Under the pieces are notes generated by a model. It was not told the origin of the DNA. It saw only the letters and a list, made by a program, of their open reading frames with translations, and did no database searches. Both the position numbers and the translations under genes were made by a program. DNA of 52,293 nucleotides from Planctomycetota bacterium (GTDB lineage Bacteria; Planctomycetota; Phycisphaerae; WQYP01), in contig JAJZJL010000015.1 of the NCBI GenBank assembly GCA_021810145.1, forward strand, positions 1 to 52,293, in the 5' to 3' direction. This document shows, one piece after another, positions 25,653 to 34,934 of the stretch; positions within the stretch are counted from its first letter, which is position 1; each line of letters opens with the position of its first letter.

Positions 25653-27869
25653 TTACACCCGTCGCAGCAGTACCGTACGGCTGCGCAGGCTGCAGGTGAA
25701 GTGGCCATGGCGTTGATCACCGGGCATGCCCAATGTCATCAACTGAGCGCCGGAGAATCGTCCTATTTCATCATCCGACTCATTGGTGATGCGGTAGGTT
25801 GCATCAGGGAGTAAATTCCGCAGACGATAATTGGGTAAATGATGCCCCTGCAGGGCCTGCACCACGGCAATGGAATATACGCTTTCTTCTCCATCCGGCG
25901 AAACAATCTGCCACACACTTGCGGAGTCGGTTGGTAAACTGGCCAAACGATAGAGTCTCCCCCCCTGCACAATGTGTCGAATCTTCTTATAAAACGCGAT
26001 TTTTCGTCGATATACTTCCAATTCATCCGCAGGTAACGCATCAAGATTTGTGCCAATACCCAGCACACCGCGCATGGCAACATCAAACCGTACATCCAGT
26101 GGAATCATCCGCCCGGTCTGATGGTTGCGCTCATGGGTTACCCACGATTCCATAGTGGCCGGCGGATAAAACAGGGAAAAGCCATCTTGAATATAAACCC
26201 GATCCATGGCATCGGTATTATCACTGGTCCAAACCTGCACACAGCGACTCAACATTCCGGCGTCCACCCGCCCGCCGCCGCCCGAGCAGGATTGAATATC
26301 CAATCGCGGATATTTTTTTAACAAGCGATCCATGATTCCATAAACACCCTGAACATGACGGTACCAGATTTCCCGCCCCGCCGCACTGCCCATCTCGGTG
26401 ATATACCGATTCATATCCCACTTGAAAAACGTGATATCATTTTCAGCCAGCAAAGAATCGAGCATGGCATAGACCGTTTCCACCACGTCGCTGCGGCCAA
26501 AATCCAGAATCAGTTGATGCCTCATTTCCGTTCGTGGCCGTCCGGGAAAATGCAGCACCCAATCTGGATGTGTGCGATATAAGTGCGAATCCGGATTCAC
26601 CATTTCCGGCTCCACCCACAGGCCGAAGCGCATGCCCAGCCTCGTTACCTCAGCGATCAGCGGCGTAAGACCATTCGGGAAAATAGACGGATCCACGGTC
26701 CAGTCACCGAGGCCGATACGTTCATTGCGGCGTCCTGAAAACCATCCATCATCCACACAGAATAATTCCACTCCTATGGCCGCAGCCGTGCGGGCCAATT
26801 GAAGCTGCTTTTCCATTGACATATCAAAATATACCGACTCCCATCCATTATACAGAACCGGACGCGTTGTCCCATGAACTGATTTCGGCAACACGCACCG
26901 ATGAAACCAGGCATGAAGGCGATTGCTGGCGCCATTGATACCGTCATCAGCGATGCCAAAAATAAACGCCGGAGTGCAATGCGTTTCTCCTGGATTGAGG
27001 GTCATACCAAAATTACCATGCTCATAACCGCCATGAATACGCACCGCATCAGTGGGCAGCACCTCGCAGCGTAAGGACCAATTTCCGGAAAAAGCCAGCA
27101 GGCCAAAGCAGGTGCGACCCACGTCCGGTTCCGTTTGCCCCAGCGGACGAATGACAAAACTTGGATTTACCTGATGCCCTGTATTAAGCCCCAGTTGTCG
27201 CATCAGCGTAACGCCCTGATGCAGTTCCTGCGTAATGGGAACAAATTCCCGTCCCCAGGCCCCGGCGGCACGGGTCAGTGTGTAACGATCCGTTGGCAGA
27301 TGAATGGTGGCAAATGCCAGTAATTCAATGCTCACCTGCATATCGGTCTGATTCTCCAACTCCACCCAGCGTTCAAATATATCGAGTTCCGGAGTGATAC
27401 GATAGTACAACCGCGCAATGAACGGATAGCCGATATCCCGCAGCGTAATGCAAAGCGTTGGTCTGGCAGATGGCTCATTTCTTCCATGCTGCGCCGTCAG
27501 ACCCGGCTGGGCAGAACTACAGATGTCATGATGGACGTAGCGTAAACGCACATCGCGGACCGGTAGATAATTTTGCTCACCCCCCCGCCGTTCGCCTGGA
27601 GGCTCTGGGAACGCCGCAGTCAACGCCACGTCGTGCTGACTCACATCACCAAAGGTTGGATACTCCCACCTGCGGCCCTGGTTTTCCCACACATAATTCG
27701 GCTCTTCATAACTATCAAGTCCGCTGAACGCATCGGGAACCGTCTGCGCAGGGCCAAAGCCCACATGCACCAAGGCACCGTCATCCAAAAGGCGCATGGC
27801 ATAATAGCTGCGATTGCCTCGCAGAATAAACAGTTTCTGCTGAGCATCAAAAGTAATGGCGTCAAGCAT
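25653..27869 (-). CDS. GH36 alpha-galactosidase
   Basis: 738-residue glycoside hydrolase family 36 enzyme releasing terminal alpha-galactose from raffinose-type sugars or galactomannan side chains. The N-terminal beta-sandwich (about 1-330) precedes the barrel, which reads ELFCVDDGWFSGRRNERIGLG in part, then FGLWVEPEMVNPDS. The nucleophile is Asp485 in TFFKWDMNRYI and the acid/base Asp550 in VWTSDNTDAMDR, with the family CSGGGGRVD stretch between. No signal peptide is seen, so it should act in the cytoplasm on imported oligosaccharides. GGGAG lies before ATG 27869. It follows truD by 60 bp in the same direction. Confidence 0.94.
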   Translation of the reverse strand: MLDAITFDAQQKLFILRGNRSYYAMRLLDDGALVHVGFGPAQTVPDAFSGLDSYEEPNYVWENQGRRWEYPTFGDVSQHDVALTAAFPEPPGERRGGEQNYLPVRDVRLRYVHHDICSSAQPGLTAQHGRNEPSARPTLCITLRDIGYPFIARLYYRITPELDIFERWVELENQTDMQVSIELLAFATIHLPTDRYTLTRAAGAWGREFVPITQELHQGVTLMRQLGLNTGHQVNPSFVIRPLGQTEPDVGRTCFGLLAFSGNWSLRCEVLPTDAVRIHGGYEHGNFGMTLNPGETHCTPAFIFGIADDGINGASNRLHAWFHRCVLPKSVHGTTRPVLYNGWESVYFDMSMEKQLQLARTAAAIGVELFCVDDGWFSGRRNERIGLGDWTVDPSIFPNGLTPLIAEVTRLGMRFGLWVEPEMVNPDSHLYRTHPDWVLHFPGRPRTEMRHQLILDFGRSDVVETVYAMLDSLLAENDITFFKWDMNRYITEMGSAAGREIWYRHVQGVYGIMDRLLKKYPRLDIQSCSGGGGRVDAGMLSRCVQVWTSDNTDAMDRVYIQDGFSLFYPPATMESWVTHERNHQTGRMIPLDVRFDVAMRGVLGIGTNLDALPADELEVYRRKIAFYKKIRHIVQGGRLYRLASLPTDSASVWQIVSPDGEESVYSIAVVQALQGHHLPNYRLRNLLPDATYRITNESDDEIGRFSGAQLMTLGMPGDQRHGHFTCSLRSRTVLLRRV

Positions 27870-27929
27870 ACAAACTCCCGCAACCCAATAAACGGCGTGG
27901 CCGCCGGGCCATGTTCCGCCAGCATCCCG

Positions 27930-29192
27930 CTATTGTTCCGGCACATCGGTTTTCATGATTTCACCAAGCAGAACGGTGGCAAAACACCCGGGAGGTGAAA
28001 CAAATTTTAATTCGAGAAAGGGTCCCACATCATCGGTGCCTGTGCCGAGCTGCATCTCAGTTGGGAAAAACCGCAGGGCGCGGCGCGAACCTTTGGTTTT
28101 ATAAGCCCGTGGCCCCTGAAATGCTTCCAGTGTCAAGTCGTTGGATGCCAGAACTTTGTTCTCCATTTCCAGCGGTAAACCCTCGGGCTGTGTCATGCGG
28201 TAGCCGAACATCGGGCCGGTTGGAGAAATTTCATGTTTATCGCACCGGGACTGTTCAATGAGCAGCTTATCATCGTCCGGTTCCACTCGGAATACCGCAC
28301 CAATATCATGCTTCCACGCCAGATCACCGGGGAGGATTTTATTCAATTCACTCATGCGCATGCGCAGCAACTCATTAAACAAATGTGCCTGCAATGCTGA
28401 AATCAACAACCGCTTCAGGCGGATATCCACCACCCGCATCGCCTTGTCCCACTGCCCGGGGTTCTTCGTCAGAATGCTTAATGCCCGGCGTTCATCTCGC
28501 AGATGTCCGGGCCAATGGGCGTTGGCCAATTCGAGGTTGTTGTTGGCAAAATGCCGCCGGGCCTGCAGCACAGAACCATGATCCACACTTTCATCGGGTT
28601 CTCCCAGCCAGCGGTTTAAAAATTCCCGGCTCTGGTTTCGCAGTAAGAAAAGCCCCAGCAGATGGTTATCCCGTCTCATACCAAAACGCTGCATACCAAA
28701 AAAATTGGGTACCCCGGTTTGTGACAACCGGGCCAGCACGGCCGCTGCCCGATTTTGAGCCTCGCTTACCGATCCACCGGGCTGACTCCATTCAGCGCGG
28801 CGAATTTTAACGGTAAAACGATTACCGGCCAGATGGCCGATTTTAAGTTTGTTGGTATGGCGTTTTACCGCAAGAATTTTGATATTAGGCAGTTTTAAAG
28901 CCGCAATGCGATCATGACCTTCATGTTCGATACTGAATGTTTGCCGGGCCACCGCCTGGGCATCTTTTAATCCCGCATAACCCACTTCCATGGATCGCCG
29001 CCCCAGGGCCTTGGCAAAAACATTTACCGCAGCCAGAGTTGGAATGCCTCGCTTTTCAATCTGGGCGTAACAATGAATGCCATTGCCCGATGGTTCGTAA
29101 AGCGGAATTTCCTCGACAATAAAATCTTCGGGGCGGATTTTAATCTGCCCACCGATTCCAGGTAAATCAGATGTAAGATATGGCGTTTCCAT
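27930..29192 (-). CDS. truD: tRNA pseudouridine(13) synthase
   Basis: 420-residue TruD-family enzyme that converts U13 of certain tRNAs to pseudouridine. The catalytic aspartate is in VGYAGLKDAQAVARQTFS, the family signature. N-terminal GGQIKIRPEDFIVEEIPLYEPSG and the later VPNFFGMQRFGMRRDNHLLG and LISALQAHLFNELLR stretches match the family. It is a little longer than the Escherichia coli enzyme. AGGGA upstream of ATG 29192 is spaced slightly long. It is the first gene of a leftward pair with the alpha-galactosidase; no functional link is evident. Confidence 0.94.
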   Translation of the reverse strand: METPYLTSDLPGIGGQIKIRPEDFIVEEIPLYEPSGNGIHCYAQIEKRGIPTLAAVNVFAKALGRRSMEVGYAGLKDAQAVARQTFSIEHEGHDRIAALKLPNIKILAVKRHTNKLKIGHLAGNRFTVKIRRAEWSQPGGSVSEAQNRAAAVLARLSQTGVPNFFGMQRFGMRRDNHLLGLFLLRNQSREFLNRWLGEPDESVDHGSVLQARRHFANNNLELANAHWPGHLRDERRALSILTKNPGQWDKAMRVVDIRLKRLLISALQAHLFNELLRMRMSELNKILPGDLAWKHDIGAVFRVEPDDDKLLIEQSRCDKHEISPTGPMFGYRMTQPEGLPLEMENKVLASNDLTLEAFQGPRAYKTKGSRRALRFFPTEMQLGTGTDDVGPFLELKFVSPPGCFATVLLGEIMKTDVPEQ

Positions 29193-29408
29193 GTTGTGAA
29201 ATCCCTAAGTGCAAACCTCATCCCACCGGCCTTTTCAGGCCCGTGTTTCAGCCTGGCTGACGGCGGCCACCGGCTGATCCAAGTGCCCGCCCGATTGCCA
29301 CGGTCGTCACTCGCAGGCTTTTTAGTTTACCGGATTTTGCCGATTTTGTGTTGATCTTTCGGCGGCATCACTGGATTAAAGGCATGTAGTGCGTGTACAG
29401 TGAAGGGC

Positions 29409-30374
29409 ATGGCTATTCGCTTTAAATCAGGTTCTGCCCCCCGATCACGCGATGCGCTGCTTTGGATAATCGTTGGAATACTGGTTATATGGGGTACCTG
29501 GCAAGCCTTTCGAGTGCGACAGCAGGTGCTGCTTGCATTGCACCGACATGATTCCGCCACTGCCACGATCACACCTCACACCGGAAACCGCACAACCATA
29601 ACTCCAAGTCAACCGGAAGCGACTGATACTCAACCGATCGATCAATCCCTGGTTCCGAACGCGCAGCAGAACCAGCCGCCGGAAGTGATACATGTTCTGG
29701 CTCCCGGTCTGCTGATGCGGATACATCACCAGATTCAGCAGGCCCGCGGTGATATTGACAATGGCCACCTGCTGACAGCCCGCCACACTCTGCAATCAGC
29801 ATTAAGACATATCTCTGGATTGGGTGAAAAGCAGGCCGCCACAATCCGCGCCTTGCTCATGAACATTAATTTCCACAGTGTTTTAGGTTCAGCCATCATA
29901 CCCGGTGATGAACTGACAAAACTTATATCCATTGAACCGGGAAATTCTTTGGACTATCTGGCCGCGTTATATCGCATTACTCCGGCCATGATTCTGCGGC
30001 TCAATCCGGGCATCCATCCGCGATCGATGATGGCGGGTACTGCGGTAAAAGTCATTCGCGGCCCGATGGATGCGCATATTATTCTCCATGCATCGCGCAT
30101 AGACGTCATGATCCGCCGTCACTTTGTCGCGGACTATCCATTTCACCTGGTCACGCCGATTCAACCTGCCCCCGGTCGATACCGTGTGATGAATTATCTG
30201 CCCGGCCCCCTGGGCCTTGACGAATGGATTTTGCGGTCAGAAACGGGCCAATCCCGCCTGGTTCTGGCCAGTGGGGATATTCCAAATACTGACATCAGAC
30301 TTTCGGTGAAGGCCATTTCCACCCTGCACCGAATGATCAATCCGGAATTTTCTCGCATTGAGGTCGATCCATGA
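29409..30374 (+). CDS. LysM membrane protein with L,D-transpeptidase-like tail lacking cysteine
   Basis: 321 residues from ATG 29409 (a GTG at 29400 is possible). Residues about 15-35 form one membrane helix (DALLWIIVGILVIWGTW). A Gln/Pro/Thr-rich linker follows, then helices that may form a short coiled segment. A LysM-like domain lies around 175-220 (GNSLDYLAALYRITPAMILRLNPGIHPRSM read as two parts). The last 100 residues keep the outline of a YkuD L,D-transpeptidase (TPIQPAPGRYRVMNYLPGPL, LGLDEWIL), but the HGCIR-type catalytic motif is absent and the whole protein has no cysteine. It may bind peptidoglycan without cross-linking it. The LysM call is reasonable; the YkuD resemblance is by eye. 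Confidence 0.7.
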   Translation: MAIRFKSGSAPRSRDALLWIIVGILVIWGTWQAFRVRQQVLLALHRHDSATATITPHTGNRTTITPSQPEATDTQPIDQSLVPNAQQNQPPEVIHVLAPGLLMRIHHQIQQARGDIDNGHLLTARHTLQSALRHISGLGEKQAATIRALLMNINFHSVLGSAIIPGDELTKLISIEPGNSLDYLAALYRITPAMILRLNPGIHPRSMMAGTAVKVIRGPMDAHIILHASRIDVMIRRHFVADYPFHLVTPIQPAPGRYRVMNYLPGPLGLDEWILRSETGQSRLVLASGDIPNTDIRLSVKAISTLHRMINPEFSRIEVDP

Positions 30375-30430
30375 TAAAATAAATAGAGTTTCCGGACGCG
30401 CAGCATCGCGGGTCGGGAACATTTGCGGAA

Positions 30431-31582
30431 ATGGATAAACCCATTATGGCCATTGTTGTTCAATGCTATCATTGCCACAGCCGCCTGGAACTTGACGACG
30501 GTTTCCGAGGCGGTGTGTGCCGTTGCAACAAATGCGGGTCGCTGCTGAGGGTTCCGGCAACCGCCGGAACGACGGATGCTGAACGCACCCGCCCCGCAGA
30601 TCCGGGCATGCGGTCTTCCGGCAATCGTCCGCGCGATCCCAATGAAGACCCCGGCTTATCAGCCAGCGGATTTCGCGATCAATCTTCCCAAAGACCTGCA
30701 ACTCCCTCGGACACCAGCAGCGGAGCCTTTACCAGTTCCTCCATGAGTTCTGATCGGCCACAGCCCAAACATTCCGCACGGCCGACTCCCAAACCGGCCG
30801 TTCCGGATAACTTGTCCTCAGTGCCACAATCACCGATTATTACGCGCAAAGTACCTCCCGTACGTCCAATTACCAAAAAGCCGATGAGCGAGCCAATTCC
30901 TCCTTTTCGGAAAAATACGCTTCTGCTTTGGACACTGGTCGGCTTTATTATTCTGTTTGTTGTGGCGGTGGTTGTCGTACTAATTGTTGTGTTCAGCAGC
31001 CATCGCACACCTGCCGGATCGCAAGGCTCAAAAACATCGTCACGGACATCCATTACGAAACCAACTGCCACATTGGCTTTTCTGGGAATTCCCTTGACCG
31101 GTAAACAGATCGTCTTCAGTCTCGATGGTTCCTCGGCCAATCTCAATAGCTTCAATCTTTTGGCCGCGTGTGTAAAGCGTACGGTTGCCACACTGGGCAG
31201 CGGATATGAGGTTAAATTTGCACTATGGACGCCGCATGGTCTGAAGGTATTTCCAAAACAGGGCTGGATGAATCCTTTACAGGCGGCCGGCGCGGAACAT
31301 CAGTTGCTCAATTATTCGCCATACGGCAGCACCAGCGCCGCCAAGGCCATGCTGGCAACCCTGAAACTCGGAGGGCAGCAAATTATTTTTGTAACCGCAA
31401 AGGTCTTTTTCTCGCAATCTCATCTGCCGAAACTCATCAGCAATGCCCGAGCGCCAAGTCAACACATTGATGTCATATCCGTCAACGGTGAACGGAAGCA
31501 ATTGGAACAGTTGGCCCGTCAATCCGGGGGTCACTTCCGATTTATCACCGTAAGTGACCTGCAAAACGCCCTGGGGCAATAG
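30431..31582 (+). CDS. Zinc-ribbon, single-helix membrane protein with vWA-like domain
   Basis: 383 residues. An N-terminal zinc-ribbon-like motif (VQCYHCHSRLELDD, then VCRCNKCGSLLRVP) has two Cys pairs. A Ser/Pro-rich linker of about 100 residues follows, then a membrane helix at about 160-185 (LLLWTLVGFIILFVVAVVVV). The C-terminal 180 residues look like a von Willebrand A fold: QIVFSLDGSSANLNSF as first strand with a weakened MIDAS (DxSxS reads DGSSA), QQIIFVTAKVFFSQS in the middle, and IDVISVNGERKQLEQLARQSGGHFRFI near the end. It follows the LysM protein by 56 bp. Zinc-ribbon proteins of this layout are common in planctomycete genomes (recollection); no function is proposed. Confidence 0.7.
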   Translation: MDKPIMAIVVQCYHCHSRLELDDGFRGGVCRCNKCGSLLRVPATAGTTDAERTRPADPGMRSSGNRPRDPNEDPGLSASGFRDQSSQRPATPSDTSSGAFTSSSMSSDRPQPKHSARPTPKPAVPDNLSSVPQSPIITRKVPPVRPITKKPMSEPIPPFRKNTLLLWTLVGFIILFVVAVVVVLIVVFSSHRTPAGSQGSKTSSRTSITKPTATLAFLGIPLTGKQIVFSLDGSSANLNSFNLLAACVKRTVATLGSGYEVKFALWTPHGLKVFPKQGWMNPLQAAGAEHQLLNYSPYGSTSAAKAMLATLKLGGQQIIFVTAKVFFSQSHLPKLISNARAPSQHIDVISVNGERKQLEQLARQSGGHFRFITVSDLQNALGQ

Positions 31583-31745
31583 AGCTGGCCGAAGGGAACC
31601 TGCGTACGAGCGCCGCACCGCTTACCTGAAATATGCAGCGGAACATTACCCGCCAGAGAACAACCGCCCTCGCATCAGCCGCCGTCGCGCGCACTTGACG
31701 GCACATCAAGCATGCCAAGCTGGTGGCAGGCCAGATCACGTTCTT

Positions 31746-33080
31746 TTATGCACGGGTTATTTTGCCGCGGCCAACACGAATGCCAGCGGTGGCGTTGCGC
31801 GTATCGACGATGCGCCGGGCGTGCCGCACGATAAATGGCCAGTCATAAATCGAATGATCTGTCGCAATCAGTACAAGGTCGTAGCGTTTAAGATTTCCAG
31901 CCGTCAGCGGGACAGACTTCATTTTCAGGTCATGTTGTCGCTGGGCGTGCGTTCTGGGGATAAACGGATCATTGTAATCCACCCTCGCCCCGCGATGCTT
32001 GAGTTGCTCAATCAGCACAACGGACGGCGACTCGCGCAGATCATCCACATCTTTTTTATAGGCCAATCCCAGCACGAGAATCCGTGAGCCACGAATAGCC
32101 CGGCCAACATCGTTAAGAGCCTCGGCCACCTTTCCAATTACGTAATAGGGCATGGCGGTATTCAATTCGCCGGCCAATTCAATAAAACGCGCGGTAACAT
32201 CGTATTGTTTGGCCTTCCAACTCAGATAAAATGGATCGATTGGAATGCAATGGCCGCCAAGTCCCGGGCCGGGATAAAACGCCTGAAAGCCGAAAGGCTT
32301 GGTTTTTGCGGCGGCAATGACTTTCCAGACGTCAATACCCATTCGATCAAAAATGATTTTCAATTCGTTGATCATGGCGATATTGATGCAGCGGTAACAG
32401 TTTTCAAGAATTTTTCCGGCTTCGGCAATTTCACAACTTTCGACCGGCACCACCGTTTTGACCGCTTGCCCGTATAAAGCGCACGCGGCTTGCAACGCCC
32501 CGGCATCCATACCGCCGACAACTTTCGGAATATCCACAGTCTGAAAATCTTTACGACCGGGATCTTCCCGCTCCGGTGAATAGGCGAGAAGAAAATCTTT
32601 TCCAGATTTCAATCCACCAGATTCAAGGACCGGCAGAACAACTTCACGGGTGGTACCGGGATAAGTCGTGGACTCGAGAATGATCAACTGCCCCGGTCGT
32701 AAATGAGCTGAAATAGCAGCGGCGGTTCCCGAGACGTACTGCATATCAGGCTCACGATTGACAGTCAGCGGCGTGGGAACACAGATAATCAGCGCATCAC
32801 ACCGGGCCATGCGGGAAAAATCTACGGTGGGCGTAAAACGTCCGTTCCGCATAATACCGCGAATGGTGGCCGGAGAAATATGACGAATATAACTTTTGCC
32901 GGTTTCCAGCATCCGGACTTTTGCCTGATCTACGTCAAAACCTATTGTTACAAAGCCGGAATCAGAAAATGCCTTTACCAGAGGCAAGCCAACGTAACCC
33001 AGACCAATAACCCCCACAACCGCCTTTTTTAATTCAATGCGTCGAACCAGTTCGGGAACAGACCAAGAGGTATTTTTCAT
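31746..33080 (-). CDS. UDP-N-acetyl-hexosamine 6-dehydrogenase (WbpA/WecC family)
   Basis: 444-residue NAD-dependent enzyme oxidising UDP-N-acetylglucosamine (or -mannosamine) to the uronic acid for surface polysaccharide synthesis. The N-terminal dinucleotide fold is VVGVIGLGYVGLPLVKAF. The central stretch PGPGLGGHCIPIDPFYLSWK carries the catalytic cysteine and is typical of the WbpA group; VLGLAYKKDVDDLRESPSVV is in the C-terminal domain. ATG 33080 is preferred over a TTG 12 bp upstream. It lies 20 bp after a 50-residue membrane protein gene and downstream of lspA. No other polysaccharide-synthesis gene is adjacent, and its reading end converges on the vWA-like gene. Confidence 0.92.
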   Translation of the reverse strand: MKNTSWSVPELVRRIELKKAVVGVIGLGYVGLPLVKAFSDSGFVTIGFDVDQAKVRMLETGKSYIRHISPATIRGIMRNGRFTPTVDFSRMARCDALIICVPTPLTVNREPDMQYVSGTAAAISAHLRPGQLIILESTTYPGTTREVVLPVLESGGLKSGKDFLLAYSPEREDPGRKDFQTVDIPKVVGGMDAGALQAACALYGQAVKTVVPVESCEIAEAGKILENCYRCINIAMINELKIIFDRMGIDVWKVIAAAKTKPFGFQAFYPGPGLGGHCIPIDPFYLSWKAKQYDVTARFIELAGELNTAMPYYVIGKVAEALNDVGRAIRGSRILVLGLAYKKDVDDLRESPSVVLIEQLKHRGARVDYNDPFIPRTHAQRQHDLKMKSVPLTAGNLKRYDLVLIATDHSIYDWPFIVRHARRIVDTRNATAGIRVGRGKITRA

Positions 33081-33100
33081 CCGTAGTTCCAAATTCGAGA

Positions 33101-33253
33101 TTACTTATGAGCGGGCAGAGTCATGGGGACAACATGTTCGACGGCCTGATGAATGCCGGGCCGTTCGGAGGCTCCCTGATGATGAGCCAGATAGACCAAT
33201 CCCAACAATACCAGTAAGCCGATCACGATTTCAACGGGGTAGTTTGTATCCAT
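33101..33253 (-). CDS. Small single-helix membrane protein, 50 residues
   Basis: ATG 33253 to TAA 33101 encodes 50 residues. After a short start (MDTNYPVE) comes one membrane helix, IVIGLLVLLGLVYLAHH, then a soluble His/Pro-containing tail ending PMTLPAHK. GAAG-type purine-rich sequence lies upstream of the ATG. The gene is 61 bp after lspA and 20 bp before the dehydrogenase, in the same direction, which supports co-expression. The alternating hydrophobic stretch followed by a charged tail argues for a real protein, but I know no family for it. Confidence 0.6.
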   Translation of the reverse strand: MDTNYPVEIVIGLLVLLGLVYLAHHQGASERPGIHQAVEHVVPMTLPAHK

Positions 33254-33314
33254 GCTTATTCTTCACTTCTTAGACAGACATCTCACACTGGCGTTATCAT
33301 CCATCGGTTTCCGG

Positions 33315-33893
33315 TTACGATTGGTGCACCTGCGAGCCTTGAAACAGCCAGCAGACAATCAGCAACGGTACGCCGATACACAACATGGCATCGGCAAGGT
33401 TAAATATCCATGGCCAATATTGCAAGAGTATAAAATCGCGCACCTTACCACCGTTGAAAGCCCGGTCATAAAGATTGCCCATTGCCCCCGCCAAAATCAG
33501 CCCTAATGCAATTTGCATCACCCATTGCCCCCGCTGGGTATTCATGAATACGTATACGACAAAGCCGATGGCGACGAGACTGATGAGAATAAACAGTGGT
33601 GCCAGGCCCGGTCCAACGCCAAAGACCGCGCCAGGATTCAGCGTGGTGCGCAGTCTGAGAACTTCTGGGGGAATCAGCACAACTATTCGCGAACCCGGTC
33701 CGTAGCCGAGTTTGGCAAAAGCCAGATGCTTGGTCCACAAATCGGCAGTTAATCCGCCGCACGCTATGAGCACAAACCGCAACCACGCCAGAGGTGAGCC
33801 ACGTGCCAATAGTGCTGGTGCGGCATCTTGCCCGGGCGGGGATATATCGGTTTTGGCCGTTGGGGTTGAAACGGGGCTTATGGGTTGGTTCAT
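33315..33893 (-). CDS. lspA: Lipoprotein signal peptidase (signal peptidase II)
   Basis: 192-residue inner-membrane aspartyl protease that cleaves signal peptides of lipidated prolipoproteins. Conserved motifs include TLNPGAVFGVG, GAMGNLYDRAFNGGKVRDFI and FNLADAMLCIG, containing the two catalytic aspartates. Four membrane helices are visible. The N-terminus carries an unusual soluble extension of about 35 residues (NQPISPVSTPTAKTDISPPG). A minus-strand TATAAT around 33993 may be its -10. The upstream neighbour is a DksA-like gene, an order seen in several bacterial phyla. Lipoproteins such as the BtuF-type protein here would be its substrates. Confidence 0.93.
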   Translation of the reverse strand: MNQPISPVSTPTAKTDISPPGQDAAPALLARGSPLAWLRFVLIACGGLTADLWTKHLAFAKLGYGPGSRIVVLIPPEVLRLRTTLNPGAVFGVGPGLAPLFILISLVAIGFVVYVFMNTQRGQWVMQIALGLILAGAMGNLYDRAFNGGKVRDFILLQYWPWIFNLADAMLCIGVPLLIVCWLFQGSQVHQS

Positions 33894-34184
33894 GATATGC
33901 CGCCCAACTGGTGCAAATCAGCCGATACATTTCGACTGCGCATGATATTCTAATGGAGTTCCCATCCCACGCCAAGGACGCAATAGAACAATTATAATAG
34001 CTGACAACACTATTGGTTTGGCGCGACAAAGCGAAAAAAAACGATGTGGACGAGAGTCCATGTCCGTGGCGGTTGTCCCCGAAACGTCACCATGTCAGAG
34101 AATCTCTTGGCCCGTACGGCATTTTTGATAACAAGGGGCATCCGCGACAATACGGCCAATCACAGGTATGATCGGACCGGAGAA

Positions 34185-34934
34185 TCAATCTTCATCATCA
34201 TCTGCCGCGTCGGACCCGGATCCGTCTACACCATTGCGCGGCACGGTTCCGTTTTCGAGCATACGCGCATATTCAATGCAATATTTTGCCCAGGGCTTGG
34301 CTTCCAGACGGGCCTTACCAATGGGTTTCCCCGTAGCCACGCATATACCAAATGAACCGTCCTCTATGCGGGCGATAGCTTCCTGAATTTCTTTGAGCAG
34401 TTCACGTTCACTTTCAATGAGTCCAAGCGTAAATTCCTGCTCGAAGTTATCCGTGCCAACATCCGCCATGTGCATCGGGCTGCTGGAGTGATTATCCTGA
34501 TTCCGGAAGGCTTCGCTTTCCATTGATCCGACATCACCGAGGATTTCCCGCCGTTTGTCCAGTAACAGCGCACGAAAATTTTCCAACTCCGCCTTGGAAA
34601 GTTTTGTAACCGGAATTTTTATTCTCGCGCCGCCAGTCAACGCCGCTCCGTTGATACCATGCGATTTGCCGTTGATCGCCTTGCCATTCATGGACTTAGA
34701 TTGATTTGAAACGGAGGTTCGCCGGCTTTTGGCCATCCGGGTTGGCTCCGGCCGTGATGCCGCTTTTCCAACGCGGATAACTTTATACGCAGGACTCTTA
34801 CTGGCGGCTTTGACGGAAGATCTCCCCGCGGCTTTCTTTGATTGTGACTTAATTCTTACCGGCGGTTTTGCCTTTGAGATCGCTTTACGGCCTGGCTTTA
34901 CCGCCTTGGCTTTGCTTAATTTCTTAGCGGGCAT
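34185..34934 (-). CDS. DksA/TraR-family protein with basic tail and half zinc finger
   Basis: 249 residues; GGAG six bases before ATG 34934 decides the start. Residues 1 to about 100 are rich in Lys, Ser, Ala and Arg (PAKKLSKAKAVKPGRKAISK and similar), like a histone H1-type DNA-binding tail. The DksA coiled-coil region follows (LSKAELENFRALLLDKRREI, then a second helix ending LLKEIQEAIARIEDG). The zinc-finger area reads FGICVATGKPIGKARL and then PWAKYCIEYAR: each CxxC pair keeps only its first Cys. The acidic tip (DVGTDNFEQE) resembles the DksA DxxDxA tip only loosely. DksA proteins bind RNA polymerase. The tail ends in an acidic run (SDAADDDED). Confidence 0.85.
   Translation of the reverse strand: MPAKKLSKAKAVKPGRKAISKAKPPVRIKSQSKKAAGRSSVKAASKSPAYKVIRVGKAASRPEPTRMAKSRRTSVSNQSKSMNGKAINGKSHGINGAALTGGARIKIPVTKLSKAELENFRALLLDKRREILGDVGSMESEAFRNQDNHSSSPMHMADVGTDNFEQEFTLGLIESERELLKEIQEAIARIEDGSFGICVATGKPIGKARLEAKPWAKYCIEYARMLENGTVPRNGVDGSGSDAADDDED

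Noticed and set aside
29236-29275. GC-rich short inverted repeats upstream of truD
   Set aside because: Arms of only five bases, no T run, and they lie between two divergent genes where no terminator is expected.
33466-34029. Minus-strand frame of 187 codons over lspA
   Set aside because: It lies in another frame of lspA, whose catalytic motifs are certain; the protein has no recognisable features.
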